Positions 40,371 through 50,837 of a stretch of DNA of 64,000 bases are shown one piece after another. A program made the translations under genes and the position numbers. The stretch spans positions 28,251 through 92,250 of the forward strand of contig JAKSKX010000009.1 of NCBI GenBank assembly GCA_024401535.1, in the 5' to 3' direction. A model generated the notes under the pieces. The model was given only the letters and a program-made list of their open reading frames with translations, was not told where the DNA came from and did not search any database. Position 1 is the first letter of the stretch, and each line of letters opens with the position of its first letter. Source of the DNA: Paludibacteraceae bacterium. GTDB lineage: Bacteria; Bacteroidota; Bacteroidia; Bacteroidales; Paludibacteraceae.

Positions 40371-41018
40371 ATGAACTTATTGCAGAGACGGGCTTTCCCG
40401 TTACAACTTATAACTCATCCTGTAAACGGGAGAAATGAGATTGAAGGTGCAAAGCTTGCCCTTGAAGGAGGATGCAAGTGGGTGCAGCTTCGCATGAAGG
40501 ACACTCCGGTCGAGGAGGTCAAGAAGGTAGCCCTTGAGCTTCTTCCTATATGCAAGGAGCACAATGCAGTCATGATTATCGACGACCATGTGGAGCTAGC
40601 CAAGGAGGTTGGTGCAGACGGTGTTCATCTTGGAAAGATGGATATGAATCCTAAAGAAGCGAGAGAGATTCTTGGCGATGGTTTCATTATTGGTGGAACA
40701 TGCAACAGCTTCGAGGACATTCTTGCCATTAAGGACAGCGTTGACTACATTGGCTGTGGTCCGTTCAGATTCACAACTACAAAGAAGAAGCTTGCTCCGG
40801 TTCTTGGTCTTGAGGGCTATCAGGAGATAGTCTGGAGATGCAGGGAGCAGGGAATCAACATTCCTATCGTAGCAATCGGAGGTATAACTAAGGCTGACAT
40901 ACGCAAGGTGCTGGATAGCGGGCCTAATGGTGTTGCTATCTCTGGAGGTATATTGTCTGCGGCAGACCCGAAGGCGGAAACCGAAGATATATTGAAAGTA
41001 ATAGAAAAGTGTTTTTAA
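40371..41018 (+). CDS. thiE: Thiamine-phosphate synthase
   Basis: A 215-residue enzyme joining HMP-PP and thiazole phosphate. Motifs: 'WVQLRMKDTPVEEV' (QLR-x-KD), 'AVMIIDDHVELAKEVGADGVHLGK', shown in part, 'IIGGTCNSFEDI', 'YIGCGPFRFTTTKKKL' and 'IPIVAIGGI', all of the canonical ThiE set. It is the catalytic ThiE of the operon, whereas the preceding gene is a diverged paralogue. Confidence 0.93.
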   Translation: MNLLQRRAFPLQLITHPVNGRNEIEGAKLALEGGCKWVQLRMKDTPVEEVKKVALELLPICKEHNAVMIIDDHVELAKEVGADGVHLGKMDMNPKEAREILGDGFIIGGTCNSFEDILAIKDSVDYIGCGPFRFTTTKKKLAPVLGLEGYQEIVWRCREQGINIPIVAIGGITKADIRKVLDSGPNGVAISGGILSAADPKAETEDILKVIEKCF

Positions 41019-41030
41019 CAATACAAGATA

Positions 41031-41804
41031 ATGAGTGAGAAACTTATAATAGCAGGCAGAGAGTTCAACTCTCGTCTTTTCCTAGGAACAGGAAAATTCA
41101 GCAGCAACGATTTGATGAAGGCCTCAATTTCGGCATCGGAAACGGAAATGGTTACTGTTGCCATGAAGCGCATATCGTTAAGCGATGCAAATGACGATAT
41201 GTTGAAGCATATAGTGAAGGACAACATCCAGCTTTTGCCCAACACAAGTGGTGTGCGTGACGCAAAAGAGGCTGTGTTTGCCGCTAAGATGAGCCGTGAG
41301 GCATTCGGCACAAACTGGTTGAAACTTGAGATTCATCCGGACCCTCGTTATCTTTTGCCAGACTCTATCGAGACTTTGAAGGCAACAGAAGAGTTGGTGA
41401 AGCTAGGTTTTGTCGTATTGCCTTACTGCCAGGCAGATCCGGTACTTTGCAAGAGACTGGAGGAGGCTGGTGCAGCTACGGTTATGCCACTTGCCGCTCC
41501 TATCGGTTCAAACAAGGGGTTGCGTACAGAGGATTTCTTGAAGATTATCATCGAGCAGGCCAATGTGCCGGTTGTGGTTGATGCCGGTATCGGTGCTCCG
41601 AGCCATGCTGCTGCGGCTATGGAGTTGGGAGCTGACGCCTGTCTTGTCAATACAGCTATCGCAGTTGCCGGAGATCCTGTTCGCATGGCTGTAGCTTTCC
41701 GTGATGCTGTAAAATGCGGTCGCGAGGCATACGAAGCTGGTCTTGGTGCAGTTACTGCAGGAGAGGCCGTGGCAAGTTCTCCGTTGACTTCTTTCTTGGG
41801 TTAG
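41031..41804 (+). CDS. thiG: Thiazole synthase
   Basis: A 257-residue TIM-barrel enzyme: '[20 protein letters not shown]', '[20 protein letters not shown]', '[22 protein letters not shown]', '[12 protein letters not shown]', '[19 protein letters not shown]' and '[15 protein letters not shown]' (the long ones in part). ThiG condenses DXP, dehydroglycine from ThiH and sulfur from ThiS-COSH to form the thiazole phosphate. Genes fit: thiS and thiH are in the same operon. Confidence 0.95.
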   Translation: MSEKLIIAGREFNSRLFLGTGKFSSNDLMKASISASETEMVTVAMKRISLSDANDDMLKHIVKDNIQLLPNTSGVRDAKEAVFAAKMSREAFGTNWLKLEIHPDPRYLLPDSIETLKATEELVKLGFVVLPYCQADPVLCKRLEEAGAATVMPLAAPIGSNKGLRTEDFLKIIIEQANVPVVVDAGIGAPSHAAAAMELGADACLVNTAIAVAGDPVRMAVAFRDAVKCGREAYEAGLGAVTAGEAVASSPLTSFLG

Positions 41805-43526
<1,722 letters not shown>

Positions 43527-43533
43527 AGGGAAT

Positions 43534-44427
43534 ATGATAGACGCAAGGAACATTTTTCGCAGTCTCCCGGCATTCATTGTTGCTGTTATTTGGGGTTCGA
43601 CATTCGTGATATCCAAGTCGATATTGGATGCGGGAGTCACTAGATTTCAGCTCATATTCTGCAGGTTTGTACTGGCATACATTGCTTTGTGCGTGATGTG
43701 TCCGAAGCCGTACAGAGTGGAGATGTCCAAGACCGAATTGAAGATGTTTCTTATTGCAGTTACGGGAGGAAGTCTCTACTACTTTCTCGAATATAGCGCA
43801 TTGAAGCTTTCTACGTCAACCAATGTCGGGCTTATCTGTGCCACAGTGCCGATAGTGTCTGCGCTGATATCAATCTTGCTAGGGTTGATGAAGTCAACCA
43901 GGAAATTCGCCTTAGGCAGTGCTGTTGCGTTCTTGGGTGTTATGTGCGTTGTGTTTAATGGAGTGTTTGTCTTCAAGCTTAATCCATGGGGGGATTTCGT
44001 GGCGTTCCTTTCTGTAGTCTCGTGGTCGGTGTATTCGGTCTTGCTAAGTGTTATGCCCAAGCATGTCACGGAACTGCAGACCACACGAAGAATGTTCTTC
44101 TATGGCACGATAACCATATTGCCTATTCTGTTTCTGGACGACAATACGTTGCCGGTCTCAGAGGTATGGGATAATCTGGAATGGACTCACGTTGCCGGTA
44201 TTGTTTACTTGGGACTTGTAGCAAGTGGAGCAAGCCTGTGGCTTTGGAATGTGTCCTTCACCAAGATTGGTGCTGCCAGAACAAACAATTTCCTTTATCT
44301 TCTTCCGATAGTGTCAGCGGTTTTTTCTTCCATATTCTATTCAAGTGAGATTACTCTCTGGATTGTTATAGGAACATTGCTGATATTCTCAGGTTTAATA
44401 ATTGCAAACAATAAACAAACAAAATAA
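43534..44427 (+). CDS. EamA/DMT-superfamily transporter inside the thiamine operon
   Basis: A 297-residue protein with ten predicted membrane helices in two EamA halves: 'FIVAVIWGSTFVISKSILDAG' (given in part) opens the first and 'NPWGDFVAFLSVVSWSVYSVLL' opens the second, the known internal duplication; 'ASLWLWNVSFTKIGAARTN' is typical. These permeases export or import small metabolites. Lying seven bases after thiC and eight before thiH, under the TPP riboswitch, it is probably a transporter for thiamine or for a thiazole or pyrimidine precursor. The substrate is inferred from context only. Confidence 0.88.
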   Translation: MIDARNIFRSLPAFIVAVIWGSTFVISKSILDAGVTRFQLIFCRFVLAYIALCVMCPKPYRVEMSKTELKMFLIAVTGGSLYYFLEYSALKLSTSTNVGLICATVPIVSALISILLGLMKSTRKFALGSAVAFLGVMCVVFNGVFVFKLNPWGDFVAFLSVVSWSVYSVLLSVMPKHVTELQTTRRMFFYGTITILPILFLDDNTLPVSEVWDNLEWTHVAGIVYLGLVASGASLWLWNVSFTKIGAARTNNFLYLLPIVSAVFSSIFYSSEITLWIVIGTLLIFSGLIIANNKQTK

Positions 44428-44435
44428 ATCAAGGT

Positions 44436-45548
44436 ATGTTTTCAGATGAATTAGAGAAGATTTCGTGGGAAGACACCACAAAGTCTATCTATGCGAAGAC
44501 GGACACAGATGTGCGCCGCGCCTTGGCTAAAGACCGCCTTACGGTGGACGATTTCATGGCTCTCATCTCGCCAGCCGCAGAGCCTTATTTGGAGCAGATG
44601 GCCGCGCTTAGCCGCAAGATTACGCTTGAGCGCTTTGGCAAGACTATATCCATGTTTATTCCTTTGTACCTTACTAATTCGTGTACAAACTCATGTGTCT
44701 ATTGCGGTTTCCATATACAGAACCCTATGGCGCGTACAATCCTTACTATGGAGGAGATTGAGAATGAGTACAAGGCCATCAAGAAACTTGCTCCGTTCGA
44801 GAATATCCTTCTCGTAACCGGAGAAAATCCCGCTAAGGCTGGTGTCCCATATCTGGCCAATGCCATTGACATAGCAAAGAAGTATTTTGCTAACATTAAA
44901 ATCGAGGTCATGCCTTTGGCAACCGAGGATTATGCGCAGCTTTGCGATCATGGTTTGAGCGGTGTGATTTGCTTCCAGGAAACTTACAATAAGGCTCGCT
45001 ATAAGGTCTATCATCCTAGAGGAATGAAGTCCAATTTCGAGTGGAGGCTAAACGGTTTCGACCGTATGGCTCAGGCCGGAGTCCATTCCATTGGTATGGG
45101 TGTGCTTGTCGGTCTTGAGGACTGGAGAACAGACATGACCATGATGGCCCACCATGTTCGTTATCTGGAGAGAAACTATTGGAAGACAAAGTACAGCGTG
45201 AACTTCCCACGTATGCGTAAGGCTGAGAATGGGGATTTCCAGCCTAACGTAATCATGAGCGACAAGGAACTTGCCCAGCTCACTTTTGCCTTCCGTATCT
45301 TTGACCATGACATAGACATCAGCTATTCGACTCGCGAGCCTGCTGTCATTCGTGACAATATGGCAACTCTTGGCGTTACAACAATGTCTGCAGAGAGCAA
45401 GACCGAGCCTGGTGGCTACTGCACTTACCCTCAGGCACTCGAGCAGTTCCATGTGTCTGACGAGCGTACTGCTGTAGAGGTCATGACAGCTTTGAAGAAG
45501 ATGGGCAGAGAACCGGTTTGGAAGGACTGGGACCAGGTGTTGCAATAA
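44436..45548 (+). CDS. thiH: 2-iminoacetate synthase
   Basis: A 370-residue radical SAM protein cleaving tyrosine to dehydroglycine for the thiazole ring. The cluster motif CxxxCxxC is 'CTNSCVYCGF'; also 'LLVTGENPAKAGVPYL', 'EVMPLATEDYAQL', 'GVICFQETYN' and 'SVNFPRMRKAENGDF'. It is the last gene of the operon and is followed by a terminator. The anaerobic ThiH route (rather than glycine oxidase ThiO) fits an anaerobic Bacteroidales. Confidence 0.95.
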   Translation: MFSDELEKISWEDTTKSIYAKTDTDVRRALAKDRLTVDDFMALISPAAEPYLEQMAALSRKITLERFGKTISMFIPLYLTNSCTNSCVYCGFHIQNPMARTILTMEEIENEYKAIKKLAPFENILLVTGENPAKAGVPYLANAIDIAKKYFANIKIEVMPLATEDYAQLCDHGLSGVICFQETYNKARYKVYHPRGMKSNFEWRLNGFDRMAQAGVHSIGMGVLVGLEDWRTDMTMMAHHVRYLERNYWKTKYSVNFPRMRKAENGDFQPNVIMSDKELAQLTFAFRIFDHDIDISYSTREPAVIRDNMATLGVTTMSAESKTEPGGYCTYPQALEQFHVSDERTAVEVMTALKKMGREPVWKDWDQVLQ

Positions 45549-45597
45549 CAAATTCAAACAACAAGAACTGTTCCACGGTTCCCGTATGTGAAGACAA

Positions 45598-45632
45598 CAA
45601 AAGAGACGTCGCAAGCGGCGTCTCTTTTGTTA
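45598..45632. terminator. Terminator between thiH and pfkA
   Basis: ACAAAAGAGACG and CGTCTCTTTTGT pair around a 10-base GC-rich loop; serves the two convergent genes. Confidence 0.85.
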
Positions 45633-45651
45633 TTTCAACAAGATTGGTTTC

Positions 45652-46974
45652 TTATTTCATTTCCAATGGCTGACCTGTAGCCTCAACTACGCTCCACCAG
45701 AACTCACCCTCCAAGTTGACCTTCTTGCGCTGTGCTGTGGCAGCCTCGATAGGTAGCAGTGTGAACGAGCCGTTCCAATAGCCGACAACGAAGTCTGTGC
45801 GTCCTGCCATTGCGGCGTGTACTGCGTTGTGAGTAAGCTGCTCGCAGAACTTGCTGTCGTTGGCGTTTGCCGGAATACTGCGGATGATGTAGCTTGGGTC
45901 GATATACTTGACGCTGATCGGAATGTTCTTCTTCTTGAAGTAGTCAGAGATCTGGTTCTTCATGAATACACCGATGTCCTCGTGAAGCACATTTCCCGAA
46001 GCGTCCTTCTTGCGCTCGCCCTTGAAGAACTGCTGTCCTGCGCCCTCTGCAACGACTACCACAGCGTGCTTCTTGCGCTCCAGACGCTTCTCCAACAGGT
46101 TCAAGAATCCGTTCTTTGTCTCTGGGTTGTCCAAGTCGAAGTCCATCTCTGGAATCAGACAGAAGTTTACGTCAGGCACAGCCAATGCCACGTTAGCGGC
46201 GATGAAGCCTGAGTCGCGTCCCATAAGCTTGATCAGAGCCACACCGTTGATTGCACCCTTTGCCTCGTAGTGTGCGTTCAGGATGATTGGCTGGGCAGCT
46301 GTGAAGGCTGACTCAAATCCGAAAGACTTCTCGATAAGGTTGATGTCGTTGTCAATAGTCTTAGGCACACCTGCCACAACGATCTTCAATCCGCGCTTCT
46401 CTATCTCCTGATGGATTCCGTGGGCACCCTTCAATGTTCCGTCTCCTCCTACGCAGAACAGGATGTTGATGTTGTTTCTCTCCAATGTATCGACGATTAC
46501 CTCGTAAGGCTGGTCTCCACGCGAAGAAGCCAGCATACTACCGCCGTCCTTATGAATGTCGTCCACCATTTCCGGAGTCAGGTTGATGAACGGAATCTGA
46601 TTGTCTGGATTCAATCCGGCGTAACCGTACTGGATTCCGACGATGTTTGTCACTCCGTAGCGGTTCCAAAGGTGAGTCACCAAACCGCGTATCACGTTGT
46701 TCAAACCTGGGCAAAGACCACCGCAAGTCACAATAGCAACCTTAGTCTTGGCTGGCTCAAAATACAAAAGTTCCTTTGGACCTGGCTTTTCGAATGACAC
46801 CAAGTTCTCTCCATTCTTAATGGAAGCCATAACATCCTGCAAAGACGAAGAGTAAAGCACGCGCTCACCATCCTCTACGAAATCATAGATACCGTCGCCT
46901 TTGACTTTCGACAAATGGAGAGGTGTTTTTATCTTGCACTCTCCTAATGTTTTTATTGTGAAATCCATTTCCAT
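45652..46974 (-). CDS. pfkA: 6-phosphofructokinase (large ATP-type clade)
   Basis: A 440-residue phosphofructokinase of the long clade shared by spirochaetes, trypanosomes and plants. 'VAIVTCGGLCPGLNNVIRG', 'GIQYGYAGLNP', the nucleotide loop 'FCVGGDGTLKGA', the catalytic 'GVPKTIDNDINL' and 'MGRDSGFIAANVALA' are seen. The second Gly in GGDG points to ATP as the phosphate donor, while the Lys in PKTIDND is usual for PPi enzymes but is also found in this ATP-using clade; donor therefore rated ATP, not certain. A minus-strand promoter lies at 46999-47028. Cytoplasmic, glycolytic. Confidence 0.87.
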   Translation of the reverse strand: MEMDFTIKTLGECKIKTPLHLSKVKGDGIYDFVEDGERVLYSSSLQDVMASIKNGENLVSFEKPGPKELLYFEPAKTKVAIVTCGGLCPGLNNVIRGLVTHLWNRYGVTNIVGIQYGYAGLNPDNQIPFINLTPEMVDDIHKDGGSMLASSRGDQPYEVIVDTLERNNINILFCVGGDGTLKGAHGIHQEIEKRGLKIVVAGVPKTIDNDINLIEKSFGFESAFTAAQPIILNAHYEAKGAINGVALIKLMGRDSGFIAANVALAVPDVNFCLIPEMDFDLDNPETKNGFLNLLEKRLERKKHAVVVVAEGAGQQFFKGERKKDASGNVLHEDIGVFMKNQISDYFKKKNIPISVKYIDPSYIIRSIPANANDSKFCEQLTHNAVHAAMAGRTDFVVGYWNGSFTLLPIEAATAQRKKVNLEGEFWWSVVEATGQPLEMK

Positions 46975-46998
46975 AAATACATCTTCTTTAGTACGCTA

Positions 46999-47028
46999 CA
47001 AAGTTAGTTTTTTTTACAATTCAACAAA
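46999..47028 (-). promoter_or_regulatory. Promoter of pfkA
   Basis: On the minus strand TTTG (plus CAAA, 47025-47028), 18 bases, then TAACTTTG (plus CAAAGTTA, 46999-47006), 25 bases upstream of the ATG. Confidence 0.55.
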
Positions 47029-47101
47029 CAAACTGAGATATGAATTTTTTGTTAAATTACTAATTTGTAACAAACTGTAAGCAGGTGGCAGGCTTTGTCG
47101 G

Positions 47102-49936
47102 TTATTTTGTCAGCGCACTGTATAGTTTGAACAGCTCTGCAACAATGTCGCTTTCGGGCATACTTGTGCCAAATCCGTAGGCTTCCATAACAGCCTTGTC
47201 GTTGTTTTGGTGAGTCTTGCGCAAGTCTGCCGGCATAGTAACCTCGTCATAAAGGTCTGCGAGCGAGGAGTCCGGATATTTTGCGCGAGCGTCAAGTATT
47301 GCCTGTGCTGTCTGCTCAATCTTCTCTTTCTGCTTGTCTGTTAGCGTTGGCCAAGGGAAATTGTTATAGACAATGTCTTTTGAATAGCGATAACGCATTT
47401 CGAGTCTTCCGCAAACTGCACGCATCCATGCCATGTGAATGCTTGAGGTAAGTATGCCGAAATGAAAGAGGGTGGCGTCGGGAATGATGAGTACTGCGTT
47501 GTTTACTATTACATCAGGATTCATAAATCCAAGTGGAATATAATTGCGTCTCTCCGATGATGTGCTTGGAACTATTATATATTCTTTGTCGGGTTGTCTG
47601 ATTTCTTGAAATAAGGTTGACCATTCGGCTGACTTTTGAGTAGCAACTTTTGTACTCGACAAACGATAGTCTCTAACAGATTTAACTCTATCCAAAACCT
47701 TGGGGAGTTTTCTTATTTCATTTGGTGATACCTTGTGTAGCCATAAACAATATCTTGTTTTATTGTTTATGTACTCTTCAGAACCCATAATGCGATGAAT
47801 GTATCTTCTGGCTTCTGGTTCTTGTTTTAGAAATTCTTTTAATTCATCTTCGGTAAAGAAAAAGAATCCACCATCAACAGGTTTGTTTCCATATACCATT
47901 TGCGGAATATTGCAAATCGACTTTGTTCTGCTTTCCACAAATATATTAGGGCTAACTATCAAATATGGATTGATGTTGTCGCAAAAGATTTGAGATTCTG
48001 GACTATCGAACAAAACTCTTTTCTTTATGTTTTCTGCGACAGAGAATCCTATAATTACACAATGGACATGGGCTTTCAAAGTGGATTCACTGTCCCAACG
48101 GAAAGTTCGCCATGCGTAATCTATATGAATTCCAAATCGGTCATACAAAGGTTTCCAAACACTTGCAACTTGCTCTCCTTGACTAATGCTATTTGTAGAA
48201 ACAAGGGCGGTACGCACAGAATTTCCTGAATTAGCAGCTTCCCTCATTAGTTGAGCAGCTTTCCAATACCACCCGGCAACATAATCTATCTTTCCTGCAG
48301 TCTTGTATGGTTTACCTTTTTCATCTACATAAATGGAAAGTATATCATTCTTTTGTGCTTCATTCTGTAAAGAGTACCCCACAAACGGCGGATTGCCTAT
48401 TATGTACGACAAATCTTTTGGCTCGACAACTTCCTTCCAGTCAATGCGAAGGGCATTGCCAACCTTGATGTTTGCGTAAGACTTCAAGGGAAGGAAGTCG
48501 CTGTCGAAGTCTATTATCTTTTCGGTTTCGCTCAACATCTGCGACTCTGCAATCCATAGTGCTGTAGTTGCAACCGAAGCCGCAAAGTCATTTATCTCTA
48601 TGCCGTGGAACTGGTGTATGTTCACCATGACAGGGTTGAACGAGTCGTCCGAGCCAAGTATTGACTGACCGCCCATCAACTCTTTGATGCACAAGTTTTC
48701 CAGCCTCCTCAAAGAGACGAATGTCTCGGTAAGGAAGTTGCCCGAACCACAAGCCGGGTCAAGGAATTTCAAAGAGGCGAGTTTGTTCTGGAACTCGACA
48801 AGAGCCTTGTATTTTGTCTTGCCTTTTGCCATGTTCTTGATTTCCTTGAACTCATCCTTGAGTTCGTCCATGAACAGAGGGTCGATAACCTTGTGTATGT
48901 TCTCTATGCTTGTATAGTGCATTCCGCCCGAGCGTCGAGTCTCCTGGTTCAAAGTCGATTCAAACACAGCGCCGAAAATGGTTGGGCTGATGTCTCTCCA
49001 GTTGAAGCCGAATCCGGCCTGATTGATGAGTTTGTCCGCAATGTCTTCCGTAAACGGAGGTATTTCCTCTCCTTCCTGCTGTTTGAAAAGCGAACCGTTT
49101 ACATACGGGAAAGCCTTTAGCTTGTCCTCGAGGAATCTGTCTCGCTTTTCGACCGGTGTGTCAAGGATTTTGAAAAGCTTCTCGAGTGCAGACTTCATGT
49201 TCTCAGTCTTGAACGACTGCATGTATTTTGAAAACTGGTCTTTTTCAAAAGTTCCGGAATCCTCTGCCCAAAGGCAGAACACAAGCCTCACGCACAGAAC
49301 ATTCAATGAGTGTAGGTCTGCTTCGGACACATCTCCGCCATATTGGGAAAGGAAAGCGTCATAAAGTATTCCGACCAAGTTGCCGGCATCGACGCTGACC
49401 TCCATTTCATGCTTCAGTTTGTCGTTAGAGTCCTCGACAATGAATGAAAGGTTGTGCCAGTCCTTTTCAAGGTTTTCAAGAAGAATCTCGAAAGGTTCGC
49501 CCTGTGGATTCTCCATGTCATATATAAGGAAGGATTTGAAATTGCAGGTAATCACCCAACGAGGGTGCTTTGAAACCGGCAGTTCGGCGATATACCTTTT
49601 CGCCTGTTGGAAAGGTGTCAGTGCAGTTCCGTCACTCTGCTTTATGGACGAACGCAAATCCTTGTCAATGGATTTCTGTTCAATCAGAACTTTTGTCTTG
49701 TCGATGTAAGCATCTATGAACGAGGTGTGAGACAGCTTGACTCTGTTTTCAAAAGATATTGATTGTGTGGGCTGTTCCACGTTCAGGACATTTTGCAGAA
49801 GGTCAATCCAAAACGACTGACTTTCTCCCTTTTCATAACCTTTGCCTGTCCACCTTTCGATGAATTCCTTTATAGCCTGCTTGTTTTGCCCCTTTGATTT
49901 CATCCCCGTTGATAATATTTTCGCAAATACTACCAT
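47102..49936 (-). CDS. MmeI-like fused restriction endonuclease/DNA methyltransferase
   Basis: A 944-residue protein (start ATG 49936; an ATG at 49903 is possible). The N-terminal 150 residues carry a PD-(D/E)XK site: D79, then E86-x-K88 in 'KVLIEQKSIDKD'. A helical spacer follows, then the class I methyltransferase: motif I 'FLDPACGSGNFLTET' near residue 393 and catalytic 'IGNPPFVGYS' near residue 514 (NPPF, N6-adenine type). A target-recognition region about 620-850 and C-terminal helices complete the layout of MmeI, a Type IIG/IIL enzyme that cuts away from the site and methylates one strand. No separate R or S gene is present. It is probably a full restriction-modification system in one chain. 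Confidence 0.85.
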   Translation of the reverse strand: MVVFAKILSTGMKSKGQNKQAIKEFIERWTGKGYEKGESQSFWIDLLQNVLNVEQPTQSISFENRVKLSHTSFIDAYIDKTKVLIEQKSIDKDLRSSIKQSDGTALTPFQQAKRYIAELPVSKHPRWVITCNFKSFLIYDMENPQGEPFEILLENLEKDWHNLSFIVEDSNDKLKHEMEVSVDAGNLVGILYDAFLSQYGGDVSEADLHSLNVLCVRLVFCLWAEDSGTFEKDQFSKYMQSFKTENMKSALEKLFKILDTPVEKRDRFLEDKLKAFPYVNGSLFKQQEGEEIPPFTEDIADKLINQAGFGFNWRDISPTIFGAVFESTLNQETRRSGGMHYTSIENIHKVIDPLFMDELKDEFKEIKNMAKGKTKYKALVEFQNKLASLKFLDPACGSGNFLTETFVSLRRLENLCIKELMGGQSILGSDDSFNPVMVNIHQFHGIEINDFAASVATTALWIAESQMLSETEKIIDFDSDFLPLKSYANIKVGNALRIDWKEVVEPKDLSYIIGNPPFVGYSLQNEAQKNDILSIYVDEKGKPYKTAGKIDYVAGWYWKAAQLMREAANSGNSVRTALVSTNSISQGEQVASVWKPLYDRFGIHIDYAWRTFRWDSESTLKAHVHCVIIGFSVAENIKKRVLFDSPESQIFCDNINPYLIVSPNIFVESRTKSICNIPQMVYGNKPVDGGFFFFTEDELKEFLKQEPEARRYIHRIMGSEEYINNKTRYCLWLHKVSPNEIRKLPKVLDRVKSVRDYRLSSTKVATQKSAEWSTLFQEIRQPDKEYIIVPSTSSERRNYIPLGFMNPDVIVNNAVLIIPDATLFHFGILTSSIHMAWMRAVCGRLEMRYRYSKDIVYNNFPWPTLTDKQKEKIEQTAQAILDARAKYPDSSLADLYDEVTMPADLRKTHQNNDKAVMEAYGFGTSMPESDIVAELFKLYSALTK

Positions 49937-49939
49937 TCA

Positions 49940-50131
49940 CTATCGGGCAAAAGAAAGGTGCAGACCTCTCTATCACGTCCACGGGGAGCCTCGCATGAAC
50001 CCCGTTCCACCTTTTAGATTAGCCCACACCAACCGGTGCGAGCATTAACTTTTTAGGTGGAAACGAGCAGTCAAGACATACCCGTGGCATTGCTTTTATC
50101 CGATAACCGAAATCATCAGTTTGCGAGGCTT
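49940..50131 (-). ncRNA. Candidate structured leader RNA upstream of the MmeI-like gene
   Basis: On the minus strand, between the promoter at 50237-50268 and the gene, the leader has: hairpin A (9 bp, plus-strand GCCCACACC 50022-50030 with GGTGCGAGC 50035-50043, loop of 4) nested in an outer stem (TTCCACCT 50005-50012 with AGGTGGAA 50055-50062); hairpin B (ACGGGG 49981-49986 with CCCCGT 50000-50005); a 9-base perfect match between the loop of B (49987-49995) and 50123-50131; and a 7-base match between 49979-49985 and 50081-50087. The last two cross each other, so a pseudoknot or mutually exclusive folds are possible. I cannot assign a known family. Confidence 0.5.
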
Positions 50132-50236
50132 TTGATTTGGACGTGAATAATAGCTAATGCTTTATTTAATATGTTATTCTATACTTTGAATGTATATCAG
50201 TTTTCTTGTGTCGATTTGATTCTTAATATAACGGTG

Positions 50237-50268
50237 CAAAAGTAACGGATTTCGGCCTTAACTCCAAA
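50237..50268 (-). promoter_or_regulatory. Promoter of the MmeI-like gene and leader
   Basis: On the minus strand TTTG (plus CAAA, 50265-50268), exactly 20 bases, then TACTTTTG (plus CAAAAGTA, 50237-50244). The predicted leader is close to 290 bases. Confidence 0.65.
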
Positions 50269-50329
50269 TCTATGTGTGAAAAACTATAAAAGTATGGCTT
50301 TTCCGCTGCTTTTCCGCTATTTCCTTCAA

Positions 50330-50760
50330 ATTCAATCATAGACAGACAAACAGGGGAAGATAATCTTCAGATTTTGAGTTTGCTGAGTTTCCGGTCGAAT
50401 TGTAACGTGTTTTTTGTCTTCCTGTCCTTCTGGATTTAAGTAAGGCAGTTTGTTTTTGCCTTTGTCCGAGGCTATGTGTGAAAATAACATTTAGTTTGTC
50501 TGCCGAGATTGTTGTCGGGCAGAAGTAACAAAATATTTGTTCGCCAGCCAGCCGAAGACCGTTTGAAAAGATGTTTGTACACGCGGCGTTGAGGCTTCTA
50601 TGATTACAAAAGAACGGAACTTTGTTTTTCAGCATAAAATAGGCTTTGCGTATTTGTCCGTTCATGCTATAAAAAGCGGCGTTAGGCTTAAAATGTGAGC
50701 TGAGCGGCAAATTTTGGCGCGTAACAATCTATCCTTACAAAAAAGTTTTTTAATTTTGCC
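50330..50760. repeat. Possible family-wide extragenic repeat element
   Basis: A 400-base non-coding stretch with odd base composition and no gene. A 124-codon minus-strand frame exists but its translation is not protein-like. From memory, near-identical DNA, including the phrase around 'CCAGCCGAAGACCGTTTG', recurs between genes in Prevotella and Bacteroides chromosomes; I rate that recollection as uncertain. The right end carries the -7 box for rpe (TAATTTTG, 50751-50758). Confidence 0.35.
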
Positions 50761-50837
50761 AATGTCGTCATCATGAAATGTGGCGGCAGTACTTGTGTAT
50801 AGTCAATAAACTTTTTAGCATAAATTAAAGATATATT

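Noticed and set aside
49842-50048. 68-codon plus-strand frame over the start of the MmeI-like gene
   Set aside because: It overlaps the coding start and the structured leader, and its translation resembles no protein.
50336-50710. 124-codon minus-strand open frame
   Set aside because: The translation is not protein-like, with no start signal of the usual kind, and lies within what looks like an extragenic element.
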